A DNA stretch of 64,000 nt from Ruegeria halocynthiae (GTDB lineage: Bacteria; Pseudomonadota; Alphaproteobacteria; Rhodobacterales; Rhodobacteraceae). The stretch lies in contig NZ_FNNP01000013.1 of NCBI RefSeq assembly GCF_900106805.1, positions 1-64,000 of the forward strand. Direction: 5' to 3'. Within the stretch, counting starts at the first letter, position 1; every line of letters begins with the position of its first letter. The notes below the pieces were generated by a model. That model was not told the DNA's origin, ran no database searches, and was given only the letters and a program-made list of their open reading frames with translations. A program made the translations under genes and the position numbers. Positions 26,147-35,349 of the stretch are shown here, piece after piece.

Positions 26147-26588
26147 CCAATGCTCCGGCCAAAGAGCCGGACCACATATGCGCCACACGTGGCGCGCGGC
26201 CTAAAGGCCCGGCAGGGGCGGTGACCTTCCGCGGTGCGGCAACCCTCAACCCTGCCACACCCGCCGCGCAGGCGGCGGGAAATTGAGCGCGCTGAGACGC
26301 GCGGAAAATGCCATAATGAACTTGAACGTGCCGGTATGTGACGGGCGCTGTTCGCGCAGCCCATGCGGTGCATGATTGCCCTGCGCCAGTCCACCGGCAT
26401 CCACGCCCTCTGGCTGGAAAAGGGGCGGGACCCTTTTCCCGGCGTGGAGATTGCCTCCAAGAGCAAAACTGTTCCGAGGGCGAATTGAGAAAATGCGGAT
26501 TTCTAAAATCACCCCCGGTTTCCTCTTGGAGTGTATGACAGGATAAAGTAGTTGTGTTACAAACTCAAAATACAACCAGAGGTATACA
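26147..26588. other. Gene-free region upstream of mobilisation genes; candidate oriT
   Basis: No gene is seen. It contains several perfect short inverted repeats: GCGCCAC/GTGGCGC at 26180-26195, GGCC-TAAA-GGCC at about 26198-26209, and CCCGCCGC/GCGGCGGG at 26260-26279. Origins of transfer typically lie next to mobC and relaxase genes and contain such repeats, so an oriT here is plausible; no nic consensus was identified. Confidence 0.4.
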
Positions 26589-27008
26589 TTGAGCAAGCCC
26601 GCCGACACCACCGTCTTTTCCGTGCGTTTGCCACTGGATGCGCTGGAGCGTTTGGAATCGGCTGTGACCGTGCTGGGGGCCAAGAGCCGCAATCAGATCA
26701 TCCAGCGTCTGATCTACCGGTTGATCGGTTATCTCGATCCGGACCCCGCTATTGTCGATCTCTGGCAGAAGCACTTGCGGCAGGTTCAGGGTGGGTACAC
26801 CAACCTCAACCAGCTTGCGAAATCGGCCAAGCGCGGCACGGTGATCTGGACGGACGACGACCGCCGCGACGTCGAAAATCTCCATCGCGCGATAATCCAG
26901 CACCGGCAAGACTTGAAGACGATGATCACTGCGGCCCGCCGAAACCGTGAGCCGGAATCCGCCATTCGCCGGATCTTGCGCGACGACGATTGGACACCAG
27001 AAAGATGA
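26589..27008 (+). CDS. MobC-like relaxosome accessory protein
   Basis: 139 residues from a TTG start with AGAGGT upstream. The N-terminus has a ribbon-helix-helix look (TVFSVRLPLDALERLESAV, then SRNQIIQRLIYRLIGYL), followed by a MobC-type helical part (GGYTNLNQLAKSAKRG). Such proteins bind oriT and recruit the relaxase. Its stop overlaps the relaxase start by 4 bases, which supports both the function and the relaxase start. Confidence 0.8.
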   Translation: MSKPADTTVFSVRLPLDALERLESAVTVLGAKSRNQIIQRLIYRLIGYLDPDPAIVDLWQKHLRQVQGGYTNLNQLAKSAKRGTVIWTDDDRRDVENLHRAIIQHRQDLKTMITAARRNREPESAIRRILRDDDWTPER

Positions 27009-28840
27009 ACGCCGCTGCCCGTGATCTGACAGCCGGAGACTTCCTGGAACTTGCCTTCCGTGAGGCTCAGAGGGGTGTCGATCGTTCCAAGCGGATCAAT
27101 CAGCAGCTGCAGATCGCCAAGCGCATGAAGTTCATGGTTTCGCGGGCCTCATCCATCAAGGCGCGACTGGGTGCCGTGGTCGGAAAGCCCGAGGCTGTTG
27201 TGAAACACGTCCGCAAAGGCGGGGTAAAAAACGCGCATGAGCTGCGCCGCCAGATCAACTATCTGACCGTCAGGGCAGAGGGTGTGTTGGACATCCGAGA
27301 CAATGGCGTGACTCCGCTCGATGCGGATCAGGTCAGTGACTTGATCGAGACTTGGGCCGAGGATTTCAACGGGAAAACCAACTACGGTTACACCCGTCAC
27401 ATGATCGTTTCTTTCCCCGAAGGCACCTATCCGGACGCCGCTCATGAGGCCGGTTTGGAGTTCGCAGATCGTCTGTTTGGGAGCGGTGATTTTGGCGATA
27501 CCTGGGACTACCTGACAGTGTTCCACAACGACACTGACAACCCCCATGTCCACATCGTTGTGAACAATCGAGGCGTCGAACATGGGCAGTGGCTTGCTAT
27601 GGGTATGAGCAGCGAAATGAACATCGACGTTCAACGCTCTATCCAGGTTGAGGTTGCTGAGGAATATGGAATTGAACTGACCGCGACGACCCGCCTTGAG
27701 CGCGGTTTGCGGCAGGAAGTTGCGACCGACACCTGGAAGGTTCAGGCCGGAATGTCGGTTGTTGAAACTACTCCGGAAGTCGAAGCTACGGCCCGCGACA
27801 TGGCCGCCGATGTGATGACTCTATCCATCGCAAGAATGTCGGATCTGTTTGATGAGCGCGCCAACGCCATCAAAGACCGGATCGAAGAGTTTGCCATCCA
27901 ACTCGTGGAAAGTGAGGAACCTATGGTATCGAGAATGGAACATCTACTAGACCAAGCCCATCATTTTGATGATTACGATGAGCCGGGAGACCCGTCTTAT
28001 GTGTCGCCCGAAGTCATGAGCAACTTGCGGCGACACATCGAATTAGGCGGTTCTGAGGAGACAAACGCGCCCGAGCTGAAGGCTCAGGTTGTCGCCCATA
28101 TCAGCGACGTTCGGGACAACGAACGGAGCCATCCGTATCTGTCTGCCATTGCTGATATTGTCGATGACAAGGAGTTCCAGGCGTCCGCAGATTACGCCCC
28201 GGCGGCACGCCGGTACGAGGTCTATATGCAGGACACCTTGGGCGAGGGGGCCTATGAGGACTTCCAGACTCAGGCCAAAGATTTGTTGCAATCCATCGAC
28301 AAGATGGAAGGGCTTGCCCGTGAGGTTGACGACCCTCATCTGCGTGTCGCAATGGATATTCAGATTGGGGAGCTGAAGGGCGACGTTACGGATCTGCGCG
28401 CCAACGATCCGGACCTTCAAGCCTTCATCATCGAGGACCGCCGCTATTCAACGATGATGGGAATGGGCACCGCCGAAATGGATGTCTTGGATTACCCAGA
28501 GGCCGACAAGTGGGCCGCGATCCGCAACGAAGTCACCGAAACGGCCAGCAGCTACGGCCTCGATGGTGAGGCGTTTGTTGCCCGCTTTGGCGACCATCAC
28601 AACGTCACTTTGGGCACTACAATGGGATGGCGCAGCGACGATATTTCGACGGCTGCGGCTCACTTCAACAGTCAGGGTTTGGCCGACAGCCACGACCGCG
28701 CGGAGGCCGTTGTTGACGAGCTGCACCAGCTTGCTTCTTCCAAGATCATCGCAATCTCAGAAAAACTCTCAGAGGTTCACGCCCTTGCAACACACCCGCT
28801 GTTGCAAGGGCGCGGCGTCGATGACGGACACAGCTTATAA
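27005..28840 (+). CDS. Relaxase/mobilisation nuclease (VirD2-like)
   Basis: 611 residues. Residues about 60-230 hold the relaxase domain: an early Tyr in QINYLTVRAEG, a likely catalytic-Tyr motif, and the metal-binding three-His motif III in NDTDNPHVHIVVNNRG. It nicks oriT and pilots the strand through a type IV secretion system. The start at 27005 overlaps the mobC-like stop as ATGA. Residues about 285-611 form an acidic helical tail unlike known relaxase helicase or primase domains; this tail is duplicated in tandem in the next gene. No mating-pair genes are nearby, so the element seems mobilisable rather than self-transmissible. Confidence 0.88.
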   Translation: MNAAARDLTAGDFLELAFREAQRGVDRSKRINQQLQIAKRMKFMVSRASSIKARLGAVVGKPEAVVKHVRKGGVKNAHELRRQINYLTVRAEGVLDIRDNGVTPLDADQVSDLIETWAEDFNGKTNYGYTRHMIVSFPEGTYPDAAHEAGLEFADRLFGSGDFGDTWDYLTVFHNDTDNPHVHIVVNNRGVEHGQWLAMGMSSEMNIDVQRSIQVEVAEEYGIELTATTRLERGLRQEVATDTWKVQAGMSVVETTPEVEATARDMAADVMTLSIARMSDLFDERANAIKDRIEEFAIQLVESEEPMVSRMEHLLDQAHHFDDYDEPGDPSYVSPEVMSNLRRHIELGGSEETNAPELKAQVVAHISDVRDNERSHPYLSAIADIVDDKEFQASADYAPAARRYEVYMQDTLGEGAYEDFQTQAKDLLQSIDKMEGLAREVDDPHLRVAMDIQIGELKGDVTDLRANDPDLQAFIIEDRRYSTMMGMGTAEMDVLDYPEADKWAAIRNEVTETASSYGLDGEAFVARFGDHHNVTLGTTMGWRSDDISTAAAHFNSQGLADSHDRAEAVVDELHQLASSKIIAISEKLSEVHALATHPLLQGRGVDDGHSL

Positions 28841-29964
28841 GGATTACACCCGGTCTGCCTGATGAGCGCGCCAACGCCATCTGCAGGACCATCACAGAGT
28901 TATCCATCAACTCGAAAAGGAAAAACTATGGTTTCGCGTACAGACTATCTTTTGAACGAAGTCGAACACTTCGCACCCTATTCCAAATTTGATCAATCCG
29001 CCCCGCGCGAGGATCGCGTTTCAGAGCAGATCGACATCATCAAGAAAGAACAGCAGGCGATGGGCTTTGATCGTGCAGCCATCGCTTCAAAGAGCTTCGA
29101 CATCGAGGACCAATCCAACCGCCGTGTTGACGAACATACGGCGCAACAAGATCTGGTCGAAGAACTGAAAATCGAATTGGAGGCTGCCGAACGGTCAGGA
29201 GAGCCGGTAGATCTGAACGATATGCGGGCTTTGGTTTCTCAGCACATGACCGATGCTCAGGAATACGATCTGTATCACCCCTACTATTCGTCGCTTGCGG
29301 ATCTGTCCGGCGACAAAGATTTTCAGGGTTTGGATGACTACCAGTCGCCCGGTGATCGCTATGTGCAATACATGCAATCCGCTCTTGGGCAGGCTGGTTT
29401 CGAGAACTACGAACAGCAGACCAAAGACATCTTAAACTCCATTGAGAACATGGAGGCTCTTGCCCGAGAGGTCGAAGATCCCCATTTACGCGCCGCAATG
29501 GACGTGCAGATCGGAGAGCTGAAGGGCGATGTTGCTGAACTGCGCCCATACGACACCGACCTGCAGGCGTTCACTGTTGCTGACGACAGTTACACCACAT
29601 CCATGAGTGCGGCCGAGCTGGACAACCTGGACCCGTCTGAGGCCGAAAAATGGCTGGCTGTGCGTGATGACATTGTTGCAACCGCCAACACTTCGGCCTC
29701 GATGGAAACAAGTTTCTGGCCCGCTACAACGATCATGACAGCGTTTCAGTCGGCACAGCAGCGACTTGGAAAGACGCGGACATTTCCACCGCTGCTGCCC
29801 ATTTCAACAGCCAAGGCGTTCCGGACAGCTACAAACGCGCCGAGGCTGTTGTCGGTGAGCTGCACCAAGTTTCATCCAGCAAGATTGCAGCCGTTGTGCA
29901 GGAGATCGCCCATATCCGCGAACAGGCCACCCACATCCATGAAGATGATGGACACAGCCTATAA
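27851..29964 (+). repeat. Tandem duplication of the relaxase tail
   Basis: Copy 1 is 27851-28840 and copy 2 is 28861-29964. Both begin with an identical 21-base stretch starting GATGAGCGCGCCAACGCCAT, and both end with GGACACAGC(C/T)TATAA. The encoded proteins align along their length; for example LAREVDDPHLRVAMDIQIGE in copy 1 faces LAREVEDPHLRAAMDVQIGE in copy 2. The copies have diverged, so the event is not recent. Confidence 0.85.
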
Positions 29965-29974
29965 CCACGGGTGA
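28928..29974 (+). pseudogene. Duplicated relaxase-tail gene, frameshifted
   Basis: The reading frame from ATG 28928 (after AAAAGGAAAAACT) gives MVSRTDYLLNEVEHFAPYSK and onward, parallel to MVSRMEHLLDQAHHF inside the relaxase. Homology is continuous to about 29688, where one base appears to be missing; beyond it the homologous reading continues in another frame (KFLARYNDHDSVSVGTAATW, ending at TAA 29962-29964 with DDGHSL like copy 1). The present frame instead runs to 29974 with unrelated residues. The first 250 residues may still be made. Its role is unknown; the intact tail could be a partner or immunity-like binding domain, but that is speculation. Confidence 0.75.
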
Positions 29975-30585
29975 CATGATATATGATTGTTCGCACTCCG
30001 ATCTTGTTCGCTGCAATCACTGCGGCTTGATACGCGACGAAAACATACACAAAAGAGCGCATCACAAACCACCAAGGGTTTGCGCTGGAGAATGTGTTGC
30101 CAGGAACAGCGAGATTGCCGGATTGGAGCAATGTGGGGACTGTTCAGATTGGGGCGGAATCTTATCGCAGGACATTCCGGGTGTTCGCTGCGCTGCGTTT
30201 AAATGGGCAAGATGCGGGACGAAGCCCCATTTCGCTGCGCCAACTCACAACGGCCGCTGTTCGCGCAACGTGACATCAAGTTCCAACAGGTAGGGCGAAA
30301 GGAGGCTTTCGGTATCAATGCGAGTGACACGGATTTGCCCGCTCGGTAAAAGCATTCGATTAAATCCGCATGGGTGACCATCAGCGTGCAGATCACGATT
30401 GAGTCCTAATCGTCAACGTCCTAGATTGCCTGAATGGTCCGGATGTCACGGCGAAACGATCAGGGCGTCGGCCCTGCAGCCTTGGCGAGGACCATCGCGG
30501 TGGCATGGACCTTTCCGGTCCGACCGGTGCCGGAGATTGCAAAGCTCCACGGCATCCGGTTTTGTTTCTAATCCATCACCGCAGA
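29975..30585. other. Intergenic region, no gene seen
   Basis: About 600 bases between the duplicated relaxase tail and the ABC transporter operon end. No supported gene or RNA is visible. The part near 30180-30260 is GC-rich and resembles the dispersed intergenic repeats (CGCTGCGCTGCG, CATTTCGCTGCG). Confidence 0.5.
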
Positions 30586-31392
30586 TCAAACTGCGCTTTC
30601 CATATACTCTTCGCCGGTCTTGGCGCCGGTGATATAGGCCACGACATCTTCGCCGGAGATATCTTCGTTCATGATGTCAAGGTTGGCGCAGATGCGGCCA
30701 CGGCGGAACACGATGATACGGTCCATAAGGTCAAACACCTGCCGCATGTTGTGACTCACCAGGATCAGGGGCTCACCCTGTTCCTTGAGCGTACGGATGA
30801 TGTTTTCCACCTGTGCCGTTTCCTGAACACCCAACGCAGCGGTCGGTTCGTCCATGATCGTCAGTTTCGAATGAAAGCTGGCGGTCCGGGCGATGGCCAC
30901 GCACTGGCGCTGACCGCCTGACATGTTCTGAATCGTGTTGCGGATACTGGGGATCTTCACGCCGGTCTTTTCCAGCGCGGCAAGGGTGTCCTTGCGCATT
31001 GCCTTGTAGTCCAGCCGCCGGAACGGCCCGAGCCAGTTCCACATGGTCTTTTCCCGACCCAGGAACAGGTTGTCCGACACATCCAGTGAATCCGCCAGGG
31101 CAAGCGTCTGGAACACGGTTTCGATCCCAGCCTCGCGCGCGTCCAGCGGGCCTGCAAATTCGACCTCTTTGCCGTCAAAGACAATGGAGCCGCGGGTCTT
31201 CTGTTCGACCCCGGTGATCTGGCGGACGAAGGTGGATTTGCCCGCCCCGTTATCCCCCATGATCGCCACGTGCTCGCCCTTGCGCAGAATGAAATCGGCG
31301 TCTTCCAGCGCGTGCACACCACCGTAGTGTTTTGTCAGACCACGTGTTTCAAGGATAATGTCGCCCATATCGTGGAGTTTCAGTTCACTCAT
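30586..31392 (-). CDS. Sugar ABC transporter ATP-binding protein
   Basis: 268 residues, a single ATPase domain: Walker A GDNGAGKSTF, ABC signature MSGGQRQ, Walker B LTIMDEPTAALG. It belongs to the ribose/inositol/xylose-type importers, although most of those have two fused ATPase domains, so this one must dimerise. It is the last gene of the operon iolD-iolE-SDR-binding protein-permease-ATPase read on the minus strand, and is 15 bases from the permease. Confidence 0.92.
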   Translation of the reverse strand: MSELKLHDMGDIILETRGLTKHYGGVHALEDADFILRKGEHVAIMGDNGAGKSTFVRQITGVEQKTRGSIVFDGKEVEFAGPLDAREAGIETVFQTLALADSLDVSDNLFLGREKTMWNWLGPFRRLDYKAMRKDTLAALEKTGVKIPSIRNTIQNMSGGQRQCVAIARTASFHSKLTIMDEPTAALGVQETAQVENIIRTLKEQGEPLILVSHNMRQVFDLMDRIIVFRRGRICANLDIMNEDISGEDVVAYITGAKTGEEYMESAV

Positions 31393-31407
31393 CGTTTCAT
31401 CCTCTCC

Positions 31408-32493
31408 TCAAGATCTAGACTTGCCGGTTTTCTGGCGCCACTGGTCCAGAACAACTGCGCTGATGATGATCGTGCCCATCGCCATAAGCTGATAGAACGC
31501 ATCCAGCCGGATATAGGTGAACCCGGACTGGATCACGCCGAACACCATGGCGCCCAGAACCGTGCCAACAACAGATCCGCGGCCACCGGTCAGCGACACG
31601 CCACCAATGACGGCCATCGCAATGGCGAACAATTCGTAGAACTGCCCCATACCGGTCTGCGCCGTCAGGTTCTTGGAACTCAGAACAATCGCGGCAAAGG
31701 CGGCCAGCATGCTGGCGATCATGTAGACAAGGATCTTGTGACGCTGGACATTGATGCCAGACATGCGCGCGGCGTCTTCGTTCGAGCCGATCGCATAGGT
31801 GTGCTTGCCATAGACCGTGTGCCTGAGGACAAAATGGAACAATACAGCAAGCATCAGGAACCAGACCACCGGCATCATTCCGGAACCAAGCCAGGCATAG
31901 CCTTCGGTCGGGAACGAAACCGGCTGGCCACGCGTCCACCACTGAGCGATGCCGCGGCAGATCAGGAACATGCCAAGCGTCGCGATAAAGGGCGGAATCC
32001 GAGTATATGCGATCAGGGAACCGTTGATCGCCCCGATAAAGGCCCCGAAACTTAGGCCCACTATGACCGGAACAATGACGGGCAGATCAAACGCCCAGTC
32101 GCCGAACACGGCTTTGGGGTTGGGGTTGCCATTGACCAGTTCTGTCTGGGCAAAGGACATCACGATCATGGCCGCAGCACCAACCAGCGGTCCTGACGAA
32201 AGGTCAATCCCGCCGGAAATGATGACCTGTGTAACCCCCAACGCGATGATGCCGATAATGGACACCTGAAGAATGATGATCTTGAGGCGCGCGATGTTCA
32301 GAATGGTCCCGTCGCGCTTGGTATTGAAGTCGAACAGCATGCTCTGGCCGTTCATATAGGGGAGTATCTGCCCCAGGGCTTCAAAGATCAAAACGATCGC
32401 GATGAGTGCAAAAAAGATGTTGAGTTCGTTTGGCCAAGCGCGCTTGGTCTTGTCGTACTTCAGGCCACCAATGCCTTCGGTGCTGTCTGCCAT
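31408..32493 (-). CDS. Sugar ABC transporter permease (RbsC-like)
   Basis: 361 residues with about eight to ten membrane helices. The family hallmarks are GALIGAINGSLIAYTRIPPF-like sequence (here FIGAINGSLIAYTRIPPFIA) and the late GGVSLTGGRGSVVGTVLGA motif. It forms the membrane channel for the adjacent ATPase and periplasmic binding protein. Its gene lies between the two in a typical carbohydrate uptake 2 (CUT2) order. Confidence 0.92.
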   Translation of the reverse strand: MADSTEGIGGLKYDKTKRAWPNELNIFFALIAIVLIFEALGQILPYMNGQSMLFDFNTKRDGTILNIARLKIIILQVSIIGIIALGVTQVIISGGIDLSSGPLVGAAAMIVMSFAQTELVNGNPNPKAVFGDWAFDLPVIVPVIVGLSFGAFIGAINGSLIAYTRIPPFIATLGMFLICRGIAQWWTRGQPVSFPTEGYAWLGSGMMPVVWFLMLAVLFHFVLRHTVYGKHTYAIGSNEDAARMSGINVQRHKILVYMIASMLAAFAAIVLSSKNLTAQTGMGQFYELFAIAMAVIGGVSLTGGRGSVVGTVLGAMVFGVIQSGFTYIRLDAFYQLMAMGTIIISAVVLDQWRQKTGKSRS

Positions 32494-32594
32494 GATATGC
32501 TCCGGTGTTTACACGCAAGGAGAGGGAAACGGGAGGAGCAGCGGCTGCCGCTCCGCCCTAATGTGTCAGCCCGCAGTGCTGCGCTGCAGGGCGA

Positions 32595-33542
32595 TCAGTT
32601 CTTGTCCAGGAAGTCGCCCATGTTGGCCGGCGTCACCAGCTTGAAGGGGATCCAGACCTTGCGTGGAACGTCTTCACCGCGAGACAGGGCCAGCGCTGCG
32701 TCAACAGAACCGGAACCCTGACCAAAGGCATCCTGGAACACGGTCGCGTCCAGTTCACCGGCCTGCATGGCCACCAACGCGTCCTGAGTGGCGTCAACAC
32801 CGACGACAACGACGTCTTCCATCGAAATACCGGCCGCTTTCATCGCCTGAATGGAACCGATGGCACTTTCGTCGTTATTTGCAAAAACAACGTCGAAATC
32901 TTCGCCCGAGCTGATCCAGTTCGCCATCAGGTCCTGCGCCTTGTCGCGCGACCATTCCGAGGTCTGGCGGTCGACGATGGTGATGAAGTTGCACATGTCC
33001 ATGCCAACCACGTCATCGACATCCTTGGTGCGCTGGATTGCAGCCTGGTTGGAGAGCTGACCCATGATGATGTAGCCCTTGGCGCCAACAACGCCAAGCC
33101 CGGCAGCGCGCAGCAGTTTGCAGGCCTCAATGGCCGAAAGCGTGCCGGATTCAACTTCGTTCGATGCCACCATCGCCTGATTGTCGGGCAGTGTGTCCAG
33201 ATTGACAGGCTGGCGATTGATATAGACCAGCGGAACACCGGCTGCTTCGGCGGCATCCGACATGGCCTGAGTGGCCGATGTGTCAACAGGGTTCACGATG
33301 ATCGCGTCCACGCCCGAAGCGATGAAGTTGTTGATCTGGTCCAGCTGCTTGGCGACGTCGTCGGCGGCATCCTCAACCTGGATGGTGACGCCGTCGATCG
33401 CCTCGGCGTGCTCGACCATGCCGTTGCGCATGACGGTCAGAAAATTGTCATCAAACCGCGCAATCGTCGCGCCGATGGTTTCGGCCATGGCCGTGGTGCC
33501 CATCAGGCTGGTCAACGCAGTTGCAATCAAGATCTTTCTCAT
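32595..33542 (-). CDS. Sugar ABC transporter periplasmic binding protein
   Basis: 315 residues, with a Sec signal peptide (MRKILIATALTSLMGTTAMA) and a mature part that reads as a RbsB-type two-lobed fold: IGATIARFDDNF, then DQINNFIASGVDAIIVNPVD and the late VVVVGVDATQDALVAMQAG segment. Given IolD and IolE in the same transcript, the ligand is probably an inositol or related cyclitol, but this is inference from context. Confidence 0.9.
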   Translation of the reverse strand: MRKILIATALTSLMGTTAMAETIGATIARFDDNFLTVMRNGMVEHAEAIDGVTIQVEDAADDVAKQLDQINNFIASGVDAIIVNPVDTSATQAMSDAAEAAGVPLVYINRQPVNLDTLPDNQAMVASNEVESGTLSAIEACKLLRAAGLGVVGAKGYIIMGQLSNQAAIQRTKDVDDVVGMDMCNFITIVDRQTSEWSRDKAQDLMANWISSGEDFDVVFANNDESAIGSIQAMKAAGISMEDVVVVGVDATQDALVAMQAGELDATVFQDAFGQGSGSVDAALALSRGEDVPRKVWIPFKLVTPANMGDFLDKN

Positions 33543-33634
33543 AGTTTCCTCCCTAATCGGATGTCCGGCACATCCTTTGTTTCAAACCGGAAGCCCACAG
33601 AGGGCGGTTTCCCATCAAAGGGATCTCTTGTGTC

Positions 33635-34450
33635 TCATCGCGTCAGCGGTGCGGTCGGCGCGGGGGCCTGGCCGTCATATCCTCCCCAGACTGACTGGTC
33701 GTAATGCACGACCGCCCCGGCCATCATTCCGCTGTCGTCGGACGCCATCCACTGCACCGCGCGTGCGACCTCTTCTGGGTCCAGCAGCCTGCCAAAGGGC
33801 AGGGTTTCGCGGGCCTTCTCCTCCCAGTTCAGGTCGCCGGTTTCGGCGAGCTGGATCTCGCGTTTGTGGTCTGACGCCATCCAGCCGATATCAAGCTGGT
33901 TGACGTGAATGCGGTTGCGCATCAGGGCAAATCCCGCATGGCGCGTCAGCGTCGCAAGTGCCCCTTTCGAAGTGCAGTACGGTGCCAGAAAGGGCTGCCC
34001 TGCCCGTTCTGATGTCGACCCGATATTGACGATCCGGCCCTCTACGCCTTCACGCTCCATCACGCCCACCGCGTCCTGCATCAAGAAGAACGGGGCCCGC
34101 ACATTGACGGCCATCATCTTGTCGAACAGATCGGGCGTGGTGTTGAGCAGGTTGCCACGATCCGTGAACCCGGCGGCATTGACCAGGATATCAACCCGAC
34201 CGAAATGCGCGTCCGTGTCCGGCACGATCCGCTGTACCGCCTCGATATCAGCCAGATCTGCGGCAATCATCCGGGTGGCGACACCGGTTTCCGCTTCGAT
34301 CTCGCGCGCCGCGGCCTCGCCCTTGGCCTGATCGCGCCCGACAATCGCAAGGCCCGCAGCCCCCGCCTGGGCAAAGCGCCGCGCAATGGCCGCGCCAAGC
34401 CCCTGGGTGCCGCCGGTGATGATCGCAACCTTCCCGTCGATCCGGTTCAT
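33635..34450 (-). CDS. SDR-family oxidoreductase
   Basis: 271 residues. The N-terminal TGGTQGLGAAIA is the NAD(P) glycine motif, VNAAGFTD lies at the NAG position, and the catalytic triad is Ser in NIGSTSE and Tyr/Lys in APYCTSKGALATL. Its start overlaps iolE by 4 bases, so it takes part in the same pathway, plausibly oxidising a cyclitol or an acyclic product. The absence of a standard iolG next to it makes it a candidate for the first dehydrogenation. Confidence 0.88.
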   Translation of the reverse strand: MNRIDGKVAIITGGTQGLGAAIARRFAQAGAAGLAIVGRDQAKGEAAAREIEAETGVATRMIAADLADIEAVQRIVPDTDAHFGRVDILVNAAGFTDRGNLLNTTPDLFDKMMAVNVRAPFFLMQDAVGVMEREGVEGRIVNIGSTSERAGQPFLAPYCTSKGALATLTRHAGFALMRNRIHVNQLDIGWMASDHKREIQLAETGDLNWEEKARETLPFGRLLDPEEVARAVQWMASDDSGMMAGAVVHYDQSVWGGYDGQAPAPTAPLTR

Positions 34451-35349
34451 GAGACAACCTCATACCCTGCGGCGCTCATCACGCAGAGCAGCTCGGCATG
34501 ACCGACCTTTGCCATCTCAAGAGGTGGGTTTGCGACGGGATCCTGTTCCGCCTCGACCACGAACCAGCCTTCATAGCCCTTGCCCGCCAACGCTTTGACG
34601 ATGGCTTCGAAATCGAGGCTGCCGTCGCCGGGAACGGTGAACACGCCCTTGATCACGGCATCAAGGAAGCTCTCAGCACCCTTGTCGACCGCATTCACAA
34701 CCTCTGCACGCACGTCCTTGGTGTGTACATGGCTGATGCGCGCATGGTGATTTTCGATCACACGCATGACATCGCCCCCGGCAAAGGCCATATGCCCCGC
34801 ATCATACAGCAGCGGGATCGAGCTGTGCTTCATGAACAGGTCGAGTTCATGTTCGCGTTCGACAACTGCCCCCATATGGTGGTGATAGGACAGCGGCATC
34901 CCTTCTGCTGCGCACCAATCCGCAAAATCCGAAATGCGCCGCCCGTAATCGGCCATCTCGGCCTCGCTCAGAATAGGCTTTTGCACCAAAGGAACGGTGC
35001 GTTCGCCCTGAACGGAGCGGGCGGTTTCGCCATAGACAATGCAAGGGGCACCAGCCGCCTTGAAAAAGCCAAGCTGCGCTGCGATCCGGTCCTTTTCCGC
35101 CTCCATATCGCCGTCCAGCAACAGACCGGAAAACCACCCGCCGCAGACGGAGATGCCAAAGCGATCGAGGATCGGTCCCAGCTCGTCCATGTTCATCGGG
35201 AAACGGCGCCCGGTTTCCATGCCGGTGAACCCCGCGACCGAAGCCTGACGCAGCGCTTCTTCCAGCGTCACGTCATCGGACAGGGACGCATCGTCGTCAT
35301 TCCACCACGCAATTGGTGCAATACCCAGTTTCGCCTGCATTCTGATCAT
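34447..35349 (-). CDS. iolE: myo-Inosose-2 dehydratase-like (IolE)
   Basis: 300 residues, a TIM barrel of the sugar phosphate isomerase/epimerase superfamily. The N-terminus (LGIAPIAWWNDDD) and GFTGMETGRRFPM are characteristic of IolE. Metal-site segments include SYHHHMGAVVE and LLYDAGHMAFAGGD. It dehydrates 2-keto-myo-inositol to a trihydroxycyclohexanedione, the substrate of IolD, whose gene immediately precedes it with a 4-base overlap. Confidence 0.9.
   Translation of the reverse strand: MIRMQAKLGIAPIAWWNDDDASLSDDVTLEEALRQASVAGFTGMETGRRFPMNMDELGPILDRFGISVCGGWFSGLLLDGDMEAEKDRIAAQLGFFKAAGAPCIVYGETARSVQGERTVPLVQKPILSEAEMADYGRRISDFADWCAAEGMPLSYHHHMGAVVEREHELDLFMKHSSIPLLYDAGHMAFAGGDVMRVIENHHARISHVHTKDVRAEVVNAVDKGAESFLDAVIKGVFTVPGDGSLDFEAIVKALAGKGYEGWFVVEAEQDPVANPPLEMAKVGHAELLCVMSAAGYEVVS

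Noticed and set aside
25654..26466. Minus-strand open frame of 270 codons
   Set aside because: It crosses the 25915 gene and its terminator in antisense and has a skewed Arg/Ser-rich composition.
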